The translations under genes and the position numbers were made by a program. From CAWBYL01 sp963793025 (GTDB lineage Bacteria > Actinomycetota > Acidimicrobiia > Acidimicrobiales > Acidimicrobilacustridaceae): a stretch of DNA of 64,000 bases. Location of the stretch: assembly GCA_963793025.1 (NCBI GenBank), contig CAWBYL010000006.1, forward strand, positions 434,001 to 498,000, read 5' to 3'. This document shows, piece after piece, positions 8,217 to 15,860 of this stretch; within the stretch, counting starts at the first letter, position 1, and every line of letters begins with the position of its first letter. The notes under the pieces are model-generated. The model searched no databases. It was not told the origin of the DNA and was given only the letters and a program-made list of their open reading frames with translations.

Positions 8217-9070
8217 CTACGGCCGTCCGGCGTGAGCGTGGTCGACCGCGACACGCGCCAGAGCCGACCGGTGCCGAGCGGTGCGTCGGGTCCCGGCATG
8301 GTGCGGGCGGTGGCGACGAAGAGGGTGCGGCCGTCGGCGCCACCCAGAGCGCAGGCGAAGGCGCGGTCGGGCATCGTGATCGTGTCGAGGACATCCCCGC
8401 CTTCGGCGACGCGCACCACCTCGTTCCCGGCGGCGTCGGCGAACCAGATGGCGCCGTCCGCATCGAGCGTGCAGCCGTCGGGCGCGCGGGCACCCACGTC
8501 GGCCCAGATCCGGCCGACACCGAGGGCTCCGTCGGGGTGGATGGGAAACGCCCGGAAGCGGTGGGCGAGGGACTCGCCGATGACCAGCGTCCTGCCGTCG
8601 GGCGTGATCACCGAGCCGTTGGGGAACTCGAGGTCGGCCGGGCCGCCGCGGACCCGACCGTCCGATCCGACGATGGCGAGCTGAGCGGCGGCGGGGGGCT
8701 CGCCGGCGAGGAGGTCGGAGCCGAAGTTGCCGACGTAGGCGGTGCCGTCGGCGGCCACGACCATGTCGTTGGCGGCGGCGACGGCCACTCCGGACAGGTC
8801 CGCGTGCACGAGGACCTCGCCGTCGGGCTCCCGGCGCACGATCTGGCGGGCGTGCATCGACACCACCAGCAGCCGCCCGTCGGGCAGCCAGCCCAGGCCG
8901 CTGGGCCGGTCGTCGAGTTCGGCCTCCACACGGAGGTCGCCCCCGTCCTGGTCGATCGACGAGACCCGGTGGTTCAAGAAGTCGGAGAACCAGAGACGCT
9001 CCTCGTGCCAGCGCAGCCCCTCGCCGAACCCGAGGTCGTCGATGAGTGGGGCGATCTCGCGGGTGCTCAC
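8042..9070 (-). CDS. SMP-30/gluconolactonase-like hydrolase, reading through into a pseudogene fragment
   Basis: Beta-propeller hydrolase of the SMP-30/gluconolaconase/LRE family. Seen: GFGEGLRWHEERLWFSDF at the N-terminus (metal-binding Glu), NDMVVAADGTAYVGN near 110, PNGSVITPDG near 150, and APDGCTLDADGAIWFADAAG near 195, the metal-ligand strands. The start is GTG at 9070, overlapping the stop of the upstream phosphotransferase gene by 3 bp (GTGA). The natural C-terminus seems lost. After GRLWRV (about 8245) another frame continues VDHAHAGRP and a TAG at 8217, so a one-base indel probably converted a 280-residue protein into a 342-residue read-through. The lactone substrate is unknown. Confidence 0.8.
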   Translation of the reverse strand: MSTREIAPLIDDLGFGEGLRWHEERLWFSDFLNHRVSSIDQDGGDLRVEAELDDRPSGLGWLPDGRLLVVSMHARQIVRREPDGEVLVHADLSGVAVAAANDMVVAADGTAYVGNFGSDLLAGEPPAAAQLAIVGSDGRVRGGPADLEFPNGSVITPDGRTLVIGESLAHRFRAFPIHPDGALGVGRIWADVGARAPDGCTLDADGAIWFADAAGNEVVRVAEGGDVLDTITMPDRAFACALGGADGRTLFVATARTMPGPDAPLGTGRLWRVSRSTTLTPDGRSPAGLASRQAVDRIVEAAGPNAITRASVIDALDNFGEFDANGWMGPKPPKGASPTAWC

Positions 9071-10155
9071 GGGTGTGCTCCTGGCGACGCCCCGATGGCG
9101 GCTGGCACGTCGAGGTCTTCGACGGCGGCGACGGCCCGTTGGAGGAACACGGCGGAGAACTCCTGGGCACTCGGGCTCGCTCCGTCGGGCACAGCCAGCG
9201 CCTGGCAGCTGGCGGGCACGGTGTAGGCGGCGTGGATCCGGTGACGGTTCCAGGCGTCGTCCCAGGTGAGCTCGCGACCCCCGAGGGATCGGCGGACCTC
9301 GAGGTAGTGGCGCAACAGGTCGGTCTCGTGGGCTCGGCGGACGTCGGTGTCGAGGGCGAGGCACAGGAAGTAGGAGGCGTCACGCATCGGGTCGCCGAGC
9401 GAGACGATTCCCCAATCGAGGAACCCGACGCGTCCGTGGTCGTCGAACAGGTTCCCCGGGTGGGCGTCGCCCTGGATGACGGTGAGCGGCGCGTCCCACC
9501 ACAGGGCCTGGAGCTCGGCCACGTGGTCGATCCAGTGCTCGGCCACGGCGACATAGGCGTCGTTGAGCCGGTCCCGGGAGTCGTCGATCCCGCGACGCAG
9601 CAGGATCTGGCCGATGTTGGGGGCCGCCGGCTGGTCGGGGTCGGGGGTCCGCACCGGCGGGGCGGTGATCCACGAGACCTCGTCACCGGTGCGGCGGGCG
9701 GGATCCTCGTACCGGACGTGCATGGCCGCCAGGTCCGCCAGAGCGCCGGCGGCGGCGTCAGGGGCGACACCCTGGGAGTTGTAGGGCTTGCATCCGGTGG
9801 CGGCCAGGTCCTCGATGACGATGGCGAAGCCGCCGTCGTCCTCGACGAGAGCGGCGTGGGGCACGGGTACCCGCAGGCTCACCACCGGCGCCAGCCGCTC
9901 GTAGAAGCGAGCCTCGAGGGCGCCCATGCGGGCCGATCCGAGGGCCTCGGCCTTCTTCGCGTTCCGCGGTGGGAGCTTCACGAACACCCGGTCCGGCGCT
10001 CCGGCAGGGTCGTCGTAGGTGAGCGAGACGCGGACGTGGGCGTTCGTCCACTCGTCGACCCTGGTGATCTCGGCTCCGGTGACGTTGACGCCCGGGTACC
10101 GCTCCGGGAGGACGGTCTGGAACCACGAGACGTCGAGGTCGTCGGGGGTCAGCAC
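9067..10155 (-). CDS. Aminoglycoside-phosphotransferase-fold small-molecule kinase
   Basis: APH/choline-kinase-fold phosphotransferase of 362 residues. Seen: VFVKLPPRNAKK near residue 54 (ATP-site Lys), VIEDLAATG near 118, the Brenner-type catalytic motif VIQGDAHPGNLFDD near 225 (Gln where His is usual before Gly-Asp), and GFLDWGIVSLGDPMRDASYF near 245 with the metal-binding Asp. The start is GTG at 10155. It overlaps the SMP-30 gene start by the GTGA motif, so the pair is co-translated. A paralogue at 36064-37131 is likewise next to an SMP-30 gene. It probably phosphorylates an alcohol-bearing metabolite; antibiotic resistance is not implied by this subfamily. Confidence 0.82.
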   Translation of the reverse strand: MLTPDDLDVSWFQTVLPERYPGVNVTGAEITRVDEWTNAHVRVSLTYDDPAGAPDRVFVKLPPRNAKKAEALGSARMGALEARFYERLAPVVSLRVPVPHAALVEDDGGFAIVIEDLAATGCKPYNSQGVAPDAAAGALADLAAMHVRYEDPARRTGDEVSWITAPPVRTPDPDQPAAPNIGQILLRRGIDDSRDRLNDAYVAVAEHWIDHVAELQALWWDAPLTVIQGDAHPGNLFDDHGRVGFLDWGIVSLGDPMRDASYFLCLALDTDVRRAHETDLLRHYLEVRRSLGGRELTWDDAWNRHRIHAAYTVPASCQALAVPDGASPSAQEFSAVFLQRAVAAVEDLDVPAAIGASPGAHP

Positions 10156-10196
10156 GGACCGAAGCCCAGTCGAGAGTGAGGACGTGAGCGGAACAT
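10149..10196 (-). CDS. Possible leaderless 15-codon mini-ORF overlapping the kinase start
   Basis: ATG at 10196 lies 7 nt after a TAGGGT -10 element (10204-10209, minus strand), the leaderless pattern seen elsewhere here. It encodes MFRSRPHSRLGFGPC, and its stop overlaps the GTG start of the downstream kinase gene. This could couple or attenuate translation of the kinase gene, which lacks a clear ribosome-binding site. It could also be coincidence; no conservation evidence is available. Confidence 0.35.
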   Translation of the reverse strand: MFRSRPHSRLGFGPC

Positions 10197-10209
10197 CGGA
10201 CCGACCCTA
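10197..10209 (-). promoter_or_regulatory. -10 element TAGGGT for the kinase/SMP-30 operon
   Basis: On the minus strand, TAGGGT followed by a 7-nt gap to an ATG suggests a transcription start near 10196. The surrounding intergenic stretch (10156-10275) holds nothing else recognisable apart from an AT-rich patch at about 10218-10245 that may contain the -35 region. Confidence 0.45.
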
Positions 10210-10275
10210 CCAACGAGACAAATCCGACGTCGATATCGAAAATGGCGCGGCGCGGGTTCGCTCTCCGCGGGATGC

Positions 10276-11337
10276 TCAGAGGGTGACGATCACTCGGCCG
10301 ACGGTGCGGCGGTCGGCCAGCGCGTCGATGCCCCGGGGCAGCTCCGCGAACGGAACCTCCTCACCGATGACCGCCTTCACCCGACCGGCGCGGTAGCGCT
10401 CCAGCACCTCGGACTGGATGTGGGCACCGACGTCGCTGGGCACCACGTTCCAGCCCATGGCCCCCTTGAGCATCCCGACCATGTCGGGACTCTGGTAGCT
10501 GAGCATCACCCCGCACAGCCGGGCGTTGGTGAGCATGAACGTGCGGGGGACGATGAAGGGCTCGTCGGCCACGACCTTGTTCGAGGCGAAGCCCATCATC
10601 ACGTACCGCCCGTTGTAGGAGAGGCTCTTCAGCGAGGACTCCCAGACCGCCTCGCCCACGTTGTCGAAGATGACGTCGACGCCCTTTCCGCCGGTCTCGG
10701 CCAGCACGACCTCGGCGAAGTCCCCGATCGTGTAGTCGATCGTCACGTCGGCGCCGAGCTCGCGGCACAGCTTCAGCTTGTCCTCGCTGCCGGCGGTGGC
10801 GATCACGGTGGCGCCCACGTCCTTGGCCAACTGGATCGCCGCCGATCCCGAGCCACCGGCGGCGGCGTGGATGAGCACCGTCTCGCCCGCCTTCAGCTCG
10901 GCCCGGTCGAACAGACCGAGCCAGGCGAGGTGGAACGGGAAGAAGAGGGCGGCGGCGTCGGGCATGGGCACGTCGGAGGGGATGTCGAAGGCGGCCACCG
11001 CCGGGCAGATGGCCAGCTCGGCGTAGCCGCCGATGGCCATCTTCGTGGTGGCCGAGACGCGCCGCCCCACGAAGGACTCGGCCCCCGCGCCGGCGGCCTC
11101 GACGGTGCCCATGACCTCCATGCCCGGGCTGTAGGGCAGCTCCGGGCGGACCATCATGTTGCCGCCGTTGATGCGTTCGAGGTCGTTGAGGTTGAGCGGG
11201 ATGCCCTCGACCCTGACGAGAAGCTCGCCGGCCTCGGGCTCGGGCACCGGCACCTCGTCGAGCTGGAGCACCTCGAGCGGTTGCCCGTAGGTGTGCACCC
11301 TCCAGGCGCGCATGGTCGTTCCGTCGGACTCGGTCAT
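10276..11337 (-). CDS. Zinc-independent MDR family NADPH:quinone/enoyl reductase
   Basis: Medium-chain dehydrogenase/reductase of 353 residues. Seen: an N-terminal GroES-like domain (PEAGELLVRVEGIPLNLND near residue 35), a Rossmann domain with the NADPH signature HAAAGGSGSAAIQLAKDVGA near 140-160, and VIFDNVGEAVWE near 210. No structural-zinc cysteine cluster is present, which argues for the quinone oxidoreductase/enoyl reductase branch. The start is taken at ATG 11337 (GGGGGAACC upstream); the ATG 15 nt further up is possible. It lies downstream of a TetR gene on the same strand. Substrate unknown. Confidence 0.85.
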   Translation of the reverse strand: MTESDGTTMRAWRVHTYGQPLEVLQLDEVPVPEPEAGELLVRVEGIPLNLNDLERINGGNMMVRPELPYSPGMEVMGTVEAAGAGAESFVGRRVSATTKMAIGGYAELAICPAVAAFDIPSDVPMPDAAALFFPFHLAWLGLFDRAELKAGETVLIHAAAGGSGSAAIQLAKDVGATVIATAGSEDKLKLCRELGADVTIDYTIGDFAEVVLAETGGKGVDVIFDNVGEAVWESSLKSLSYNGRYVMMGFASNKVVADEPFIVPRTFMLTNARLCGVMLSYQSPDMVGMLKGAMGWNVVPSDVGAHIQSEVLERYRAGRVKAVIGEEVPFAELPRGIDALADRRTVGRVIVTL

Positions 11338-11380
11338 CGGTGGTTCCCCCATCGTCGTGCCGGGCCCCGAGCCCGGCGGT

Positions 11381-12073
11381 TCACTTCGTCGGAGCCGCGC
11401 CGCGCACCCCGTCGACCAGTCGGTCGATCGAGTACTCGAACAGGTCGGCCAGGTCAGGGCTGGTGAAGAAGGGCAGCACGTCGTCGAACTGGGCCCGGTC
11501 CTCGGGATCGAGCGCCGTCAGCGATCCGTGGATGGCCGCTGCCTCGGCGCTGGCGTCGCGCAGGTGGGGCGAGCGGTCGAGGTCGAGCACGATGGCGCCG
11601 AGGACGGTCTGAGGCACCCAGCGCAGCCCGGCGGCCAGGGCCGACCCCTCGAGGCCGGCGCGGCGCAGGATGCGGGCCAGCACCGCCACCTCGGCGAGGA
11701 GCGCAGGCTGGAACGTGCCCCGCTCCGTCATCTCCAACAGGAGGGGCCGGTAGGTCTGGACGTGGTCGCGCAGGGAGCGGCACCAGGCCCGCAGCTGGGA
11801 GTCCCACGTCCCGCCCCGCGTCGCCGGCGCGTCCCATTCCCGCAACGCCTGGGAGGCGGCCAGGGCGATCAGCTCGTCGCGGTTGCGCACGTGGGTGTAC
11901 AGCGACATCGGTCGGGTTCCCAACGCCTCGGCGACCCGCTCCATGGTGATGGACGCCTCGGGTTCGGCTCGTACCAGGGCCAGCGTGGCGTCGACGATCT
12001 GGGCCTGGGACAGCGTGCCCCGAGAGACGCGGGCGCGCGGTGACCGCGACTTCGCGGAAGGGGCGGCGCTCAT
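11381..12073 (-). CDS. TetR family regulator (TetR_C_1-like)
   Basis: Repressor of 230 residues. The basic N-terminus is followed by the helix-turn-helix MERVAEALGTRPMSLYTHVR near residue 42-62, then a long helical ligand domain resembling that of tetracycline repressors (WVPQTVLGAIVLDLDRSPH near 155). The gene is divergent from a sulfotransferase gene and sits upstream of an MDR reductase on its own strand, so it plausibly controls both. It appears to be leaderless (TAGAAC, 6 nt, ATG). Matching ACCGTAYGG sites lie in both divergent promoters. Confidence 0.85.
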   Translation of the reverse strand: MSAAPSAKSRSPRARVSRGTLSQAQIVDATLALVRAEPEASITMERVAEALGTRPMSLYTHVRNRDELIALAASQALREWDAPATRGGTWDSQLRAWCRSLRDHVQTYRPLLLEMTERGTFQPALLAEVAVLARILRRAGLEGSALAAGLRWVPQTVLGAIVLDLDRSPHLRDASAEAAAIHGSLTALDPEDRAQFDDVLPFFTSPDLADLFEYSIDRLVDGVRGAAPTK

Positions 12074-12079
12074 CGACCC

Positions 12080-12105
12080 GTTCTAGCAAGCCTCATACCG
12101 TACGG
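12080..12105 (-). promoter_or_regulatory. Promoter of the TetR gene with ACCGTACGG operator-like site
   Basis: Minus-strand -10 element TAGAAC (12080-12085) is 6 nt from the TetR ATG. Just upstream, the perfect 8-bp palindrome CCGTACGG (12098-12105) sits where RNA polymerase would contact the -35/spacer region. The same core, with one change (CCGTATGG), recurs 68 bp away in the divergent promoter. Autoregulation is inferred. Confidence 0.5.
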
Positions 12106-12153
12106 CAATCGCCATGAGCCGTCGGGCCCGTCGCTGGCGTCGGAGCCTTCCGG

Positions 12154-12181
12154 TTGACACCACTACCGTATGGGCTACGTT
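12154..12181 (+). promoter_or_regulatory. Promoter of the sulfotransferase gene with ACCGTATGG operator-like site
   Basis: A consensus -35 TTGACA (12154-12159) and a -10-like TACGTT (12176-12181) are separated by 16 bp. The spacer holds ACCGTATGG (12165-12173), nearly identical to the site in the divergent TetR promoter. A repressor bound there would block polymerase, consistent with control by the adjacent TetR protein. Confidence 0.55.
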
Positions 12182-12230
12182 ACGAGCGTTGCGGAGCTGA
12201 CGCTCCGGCCCGAACCGAGCAGGGGGACCC

Positions 12231-13403
12231 ATGGACGACACCGACGAGCTGACCACCGAGGCCATCCTCGAGGAGGCGAGCCGGCGCACGGGCGGCCTGA
12301 CCGACCTGGGGGAGGGGCCGTACCTCGACGGATTGGGACGGGTCCTGGAGTCGCTGCGCACCGAAGCCGACCTCAACGAGCTCGGCCACGTCATCGCCCG
12401 GGAACGGATGCTCCTGCACACCGTGAACCGGCTCGGCTACGTCGACGACCGGAAGTCGGATCCGGCCATCGCCACCCAGGAGATCGTCAAGCCCGTGTTC
12501 ATCATCGGCATGCCCCGCACCGGCACGACGATCCTGCACGACATCCTCGCTCAGGACCCGGACAGCCGGGCTCCACTGACGTGGGAGACCATGTTCCCGT
12601 CCCCGCCGCCCCGGGCCGAGACGTTCAAGACCGACCCGCGCATCGCCCTCGCCGCCGCCACCTTCCCGGCCCAGGACGAGCAGATCCCCGAGTTCAAGGC
12701 CATTCACCCGATGGGCGCCGAGCTCTCCCAGGAGTGCGTGACGATGATGGGTGAGGCCATGTGCACGCCCCTGTTCCACAACCAGTTCCGGGTGCCGAGC
12801 TACGAGGACTGGGTCGACGACGAGGCCGACTTCTCCCACGTCTACGCCTTCCACCACAAGCAGCTCCAGCACTTCCAGGCCCACAACGCGCGGGATCGGT
12901 GGGTCCTGAAGACGGGGGCCCACCTGTGGGGGCTGCCCCACCTCCTCGAGACCTACCCCGACGCTCGGATCGTGTTCACCCACCGCGACCCGGTGAAGTC
13001 GATGACGTCCTACGCCAGCCTCACCACGCTCGTGCGGGGCGTGGGCAGCGACTCGGTCGATCCCGACGAGGTCGCCGCCGACTGGACGCCTCGCCTGCAG
13101 AAGAAGCTGCTCAACGCGATCCGCGTGCGAGAGGAGAAGGAGTACCCCGACGCGCTGTTCCTCGACGTCTTGTTCACCGACTTCGTACGGGACCAGTTCT
13201 CCGTCGTCGAGGGCATCTACGACGCCTTCGACCTGCCCATGACCGACGAGGGGGCGAAGGCCATGCAGGCCTTCATCGAGGACAACCCGCCCGGGAAGCA
13301 CGGCGTGCACGCCTACACCCCCGAGGAGTACGGCCTGGTACCCGAGCAGATCCGCGCCGACTTCGCCGAGTACATCAGGTACTTCGACCTACCCCCGGAG
13401 TGA
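12231..13403 (+). CDS. Sulfotransferase family protein
   Basis: PAPS-dependent sulfotransferase-fold protein of 390 residues. Seen: the 5'-phosphosulfate-binding loop VFIIGMPRTGTTILHDIL near residue 88-105, and the 3'-phosphate motif VFTHRDPVKSMTSYASL near 245-260. The N-terminal approximately 85 residues are a helical extension common in actinobacterial members. ATG 12231 has AGGGGG upstream. Control by the divergent TetR is suggested by the promoter sites. The acceptor (lipid, steroid or glycan) cannot be told. Confidence 0.85.
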   Translation: MDDTDELTTEAILEEASRRTGGLTDLGEGPYLDGLGRVLESLRTEADLNELGHVIARERMLLHTVNRLGYVDDRKSDPAIATQEIVKPVFIIGMPRTGTTILHDILAQDPDSRAPLTWETMFPSPPPRAETFKTDPRIALAAATFPAQDEQIPEFKAIHPMGAELSQECVTMMGEAMCTPLFHNQFRVPSYEDWVDDEADFSHVYAFHHKQLQHFQAHNARDRWVLKTGAHLWGLPHLLETYPDARIVFTHRDPVKSMTSYASLTTLVRGVGSDSVDPDEVAADWTPRLQKKLLNAIRVREEKEYPDALFLDVLFTDFVRDQFSVVEGIYDAFDLPMTDEGAKAMQAFIEDNPPGKHGVHAYTPEEYGLVPEQIRADFAEYIRYFDLPPE

Positions 13404-13407
13404 GCCG

Positions 13408-13434
13408 GGAACCGATCATCCTCGAGCGGTGTAG
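13408..13434 (+). promoter_or_regulatory. Putative ECF sigma promoter GGAACC-N14-GGTGTAG upstream of the sigma gene
   Basis: GGAACC (13408-13413) and GGTGTAG (13428-13434) are separated by 14 nt. The identical bipartite element recurs at 14715-14741 in the same operon. ECF sigma factors typically use an AAC-containing -35, so this is a good candidate autoregulated promoter of the adjacent sigma gene. Confidence 0.6.
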
Positions 13435-13476
13435 GCAGGGGGTGAGAGGCGCGGAGCCGGGTGACGGCGCAGAGGG

Positions 13477-14022
13477 GTGGATCTGTCCGACGACGAGGAG
13501 GGCCTGATCGCCGCGGTGAAGGCCGGCGACGCGGACGCGTACGGCGAGCTCGTGCGCCGGCATCAGCGCGCCGCGCTGCGGGTGGCGGCGGTGGCCGGGG
13601 CCGACGCCGAGGACGCGGCCCAGGAGGGCTTCGTGAAGGCCTACCGGGCCATCGACAGCTTTCGGGACGGGGAGCCCTTCCGGCCGTGGCTGCTGCGGAT
13701 CGTGGCCAACACCGCCCGGAACCGTCGGCGCAGCTCGGGACGTCAGCACGCGCTGGCCCTGCGGGCCGAACCCCGCCCGAGCGACTCGGACCCGTCGCCG
13801 GCGGACCTGGTCGACGCCCGAGACGAGCAGCGACGGCTGGTGGCGGCCATGAACCGCCTCACCCCTCAGGACCGACTGATCCTCGCCTACCGGTGGTTCG
13901 AGGACATGTCCGAGGCGGAGATGGCGGTGGCGCTCGGCTGTCGTCCGGGAACGGTGAAGTCGCGGCTGTCCCGGGCCATGGAGCGGTTGCGGTCGGAGCT
14001 CGGGGAGGGGAAGCCGGCGTGA
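13477..14022 (+). CDS. ECF RNA polymerase sigma factor
   Basis: Extracytoplasmic-function sigma factor of 181 residues. Region 2 spans about residues 10-80, with DAYGELVRRHQRAALRVA and EDAAQEGFVKAYRAI (-10 recognition), and region 4 spans about 120-175 with LILAYRWFEDMSEAEMAVAL and GCRPGTVKSRLSRAMERLRS (helix-turn-helix for the -35). GTG 13477 is the start. It is followed with a 4-bp overlap by a membrane-anchored protein that is probably its anti-sigma factor, then by two exported proteins that may report envelope state. It is probably autoregulated through the element at 13408. Confidence 0.92.
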   Translation: MDLSDDEEGLIAAVKAGDADAYGELVRRHQRAALRVAAVAGADAEDAAQEGFVKAYRAIDSFRDGEPFRPWLLRIVANTARNRRRSSGRQHALALRAEPRPSDSDPSPADLVDARDEQRRLVAAMNRLTPQDRLILAYRWFEDMSEAEMAVALGCRPGTVKSRLSRAMERLRSELGEGKPA

Positions 14023-14732
14023 ACGACGACACCGACCTCGGGGCCCGGTTGGCCGGGCTCGTCGGCGACCTGGACCTCCCGTCCGTCGATCTGCGCGACG
14101 CGGTTCTCGCCGACGTCTCCACGCACCGTCCAACGAGCCACCGCACCCGTCGCCTGGTCCTCGTGGCCGCTGCCGTGGCGGCCATAGCCATCGGCGTGAC
14201 GCTGTCGTTCGGCTCGTCACGAGAGGCGGTGGCCAGCTGGCTGGGAATCGGATCGACCAGCGTCCGTCTGGTTCCGGATGACGAGCTCCCGGCGGGGGGG
14301 CCGCGCTCGTGGGGGCCCGAGGTCCCCGTGCCTTCGGGCGGCTCCCCGGTGCCGAGTCTGGGGGAGCCCGACGCGGTGTTCCGTGACGACCGAGGGGTCA
14401 CGACCTTCGCATGGCAGGCCGGCGACGACCTGCCGGCGATGGGCGACACGGGCTGGGGAGCAGCCCTCAGCGTCGGTCTCCGGGGTGGGAGCGCGGGCGA
14501 CATCAAGCTGCTGGCCCAGGACGAACGGGTGGAGTTCGTCGATGTGGGGGGCTCGACGGGGCTCTGGATCCCCGGGGACCACATCGTGGTCGTCCCGGGC
14601 CAACCGCCGGCCATCGCCCACCGGGTGCTGCTGTGGGTGCTCGACGGAACCGAGTACCGACTCGAGACGGAGCTGACCGAGGCTTCCGCGTCGGAACTGG
14701 CGGCGGAGGTGGACGGAACCGCCGGCGGCTGA
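14019..14732 (+). CDS. Membrane-anchored probable anti-sigma factor
   Basis: Protein of 237 residues starting at GTG 14019, overlapping the sigma stop by 4 bp. The N-terminal approximately 44 residues are cytoplasmic (ending RTRR), one transmembrane helix follows at about 46-65 (LVLVAAAVAAIAIGVTLSF), then an extracytoplasmic domain rich in Gly/Pro/Trp. No zinc-binding HxxxCxxC motif is visible, so it is not a ZAS anti-sigma. Assignment as anti-sigma rests on gene order and topology. The exterior domain is unlike families I recognise. Confidence 0.7.
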   Translation: MNDDTDLGARLAGLVGDLDLPSVDLRDAVLADVSTHRPTSHRTRRLVLVAAAVAAIAIGVTLSFGSSREAVASWLGIGSTSVRLVPDDELPAGGPRSWGPEVPVPSGGSPVPSLGEPDAVFRDDRGVTTFAWQAGDDLPAMGDTGWGAALSVGLRGGSAGDIKLLAQDERVEFVDVGGSTGLWIPGDHIVVVPGQPPAIAHRVLLWVLDGTEYRLETELTEASASELAAEVDGTAGG

Positions 14733-14741
14733 GCGGTGTAG
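14715..14741 (+). promoter_or_regulatory. Second GGAACC-N14-GGTGTAG element, inside the sigma operon
   Basis: GGAACC (14715-14720) and GGTGTAG (14735-14741) lie at the 3' end of the anti-sigma gene, with the same 14-nt spacing as at 13408. A transcript from here would begin at about 14748 and would allow the two exported-protein genes to be induced separately by the sigma factor. Confidence 0.6.
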
Positions 14742-14771
14742 TTCCCTGTGTCGACTCGACCGGGAGGCGCT

Positions 14772-15365
14772 GTGCAGACCACGACGACGGCCCCGAGCCT
14801 CATGCTCCACCGAGCGTCGGGTGTACCCCGACGGGTTCTGGCGGCGGTCCTGCTCGCCGCTGCGCTGGTCGTGGCCGGTGCCGGACCGGCGGTGGCCAAG
14901 GGTCCGATGCCCACCGCCCCGGATCCGGTCGGCCCGCTCGTGGCCGGCGGGCAGGGCGTGATCGAGGTCCGTGCCGACTGGCCCGGGGGGATCGCCCCCG
15001 ACAACCTCGGACCGGAGTTCTACGAGCAGCGCTGGTGGAGTCTCCTCGCCGTCACCGGCACCGCCACGTCGCCCGCCGATCTCGCCGCCGCCGCCGTCCT
15101 CGAGGTCACCCACCAGGGGCTCGGCCGCTACACCGCCCCGTTCACGCCGTCGGTCCCCGGTCAGTGGAGCCTGGTGATCGCCTACCGCGATGAGGGCGAC
15201 GGTTGGAGGGCCACCGAGACCAGCACGGTGGCGGTAGCGGAACCGGCGGCCGGGGACCCGGCGCGGGCGACGCTGATCGGTGTCGGACTCGTCCTCGCGG
15301 TCGTCGTTGTCGGGGCCGGCGCGTTCACCCGGACACGACGGGCCCGATCGAGGCGGTCCGGCTGA
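14772..15365 (+). CDS. Secreted, C-terminally membrane-anchored protein of the sigma operon
   Basis: Unrecognised protein of about 197 residues. It has an N-terminal export signal (PRRVLAAVLLAAALVVAGAG then AVA-K cleavage-like site), an extracytoplasmic domain of about 120 residues with LGRYTAPFTPSVPGQWSLVI (immunoglobulin-like strand pattern similar to domains that accompany copper or carbohydrate proteins), and one C-terminal transmembrane helix (LIGVGLVLAVVVVGAGAF) followed by a basic tail. GTG 14772 is preferred because GGGAGG precedes it. GTG 14748 is a leaderless alternative at the expected transcription start. Probably a surface component under the ECF sigma. Confidence 0.65.
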   Translation: MQTTTTAPSLMLHRASGVPRRVLAAVLLAAALVVAGAGPAVAKGPMPTAPDPVGPLVAGGQGVIEVRADWPGGIAPDNLGPEFYEQRWWSLLAVTGTATSPADLAAAAVLEVTHQGLGRYTAPFTPSVPGQWSLVIAYRDEGDGWRATETSTVAVAEPAAGDPARATLIGVGLVLAVVVVGAGAFTRTRRARSRRSG

Positions 15366-15366
15366 G

Positions 15367-15815
15367 ATGGGGACGGCTCGATCGGTCGCCATGCTCGTCG
15401 CCACGGCGGTCGCCGTCGTCGCCCTCGGCTCGGGTTGCGACTCGGGCTCCGGGGCGACCCCACCGGCGCGCTGCGAGCAGACGGCTCCCGGTCCCGACGG
15501 GCGCTACGGCGAGCGGCCGCTACGTGTCGCACTGCCCCTCGCTTCGACCATCGGGTCGAGCGCCGTGACCGGTGGTCACTGGGTCAAGATCGCGTGGGAG
15601 CGGAGCGAGGTGGGCATGCTCGAGCTCGAGGCCCGGCGCCTGGACGGGTCCGGGACGGCGACTGCAGAGATCCGGCCCGAGGGCTATCCCGAGACCGGAA
15701 TGTTGCCGACCGGGATCCTGTTCAGCGAACCGGGCTGCTGGGAGCTGCACGGCGCACTACGCCGACGCCGCATCTCACCCTCACCCTCGACGTCGAGCCC
15801 GAGACCCCCACCTAG
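15367..15815 (+). pseudogene. Small lipoprotein with an apparent frameshift near its 3' end
   Basis: Starts at ATG 15367, 1 bp after the previous stop. It has a lipoprotein signal peptide (SVAMLVATAVAVVALGSGC, lipobox Cys) and about 110 residues of an unrecognised domain ending FSEPGCWELHGAL. At about 15765 the frame runs into Ser/Pro-rich nonsense that would extend antisense across the TetR gene. The neighbouring frame continues HLTLTLDVEPETPT and stops at 15815, just short of that gene. One indel (or sequencing error) therefore separates two parts of one gene. Probably part of the ECF regulon. Confidence 0.6.
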
Positions 15816-15860
15816 GCCGACCGACCATCAGTCGACCTGGGCCTCCGGCGGGGCCACCGG

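Noticed and set aside
9067..10155. Aminoglycoside resistance gene
   Set aside because: The fold matches APH, but the context (SMP-30 partner, second chromosomal copy) points to a metabolic kinase; nothing specific to antibiotics is seen.
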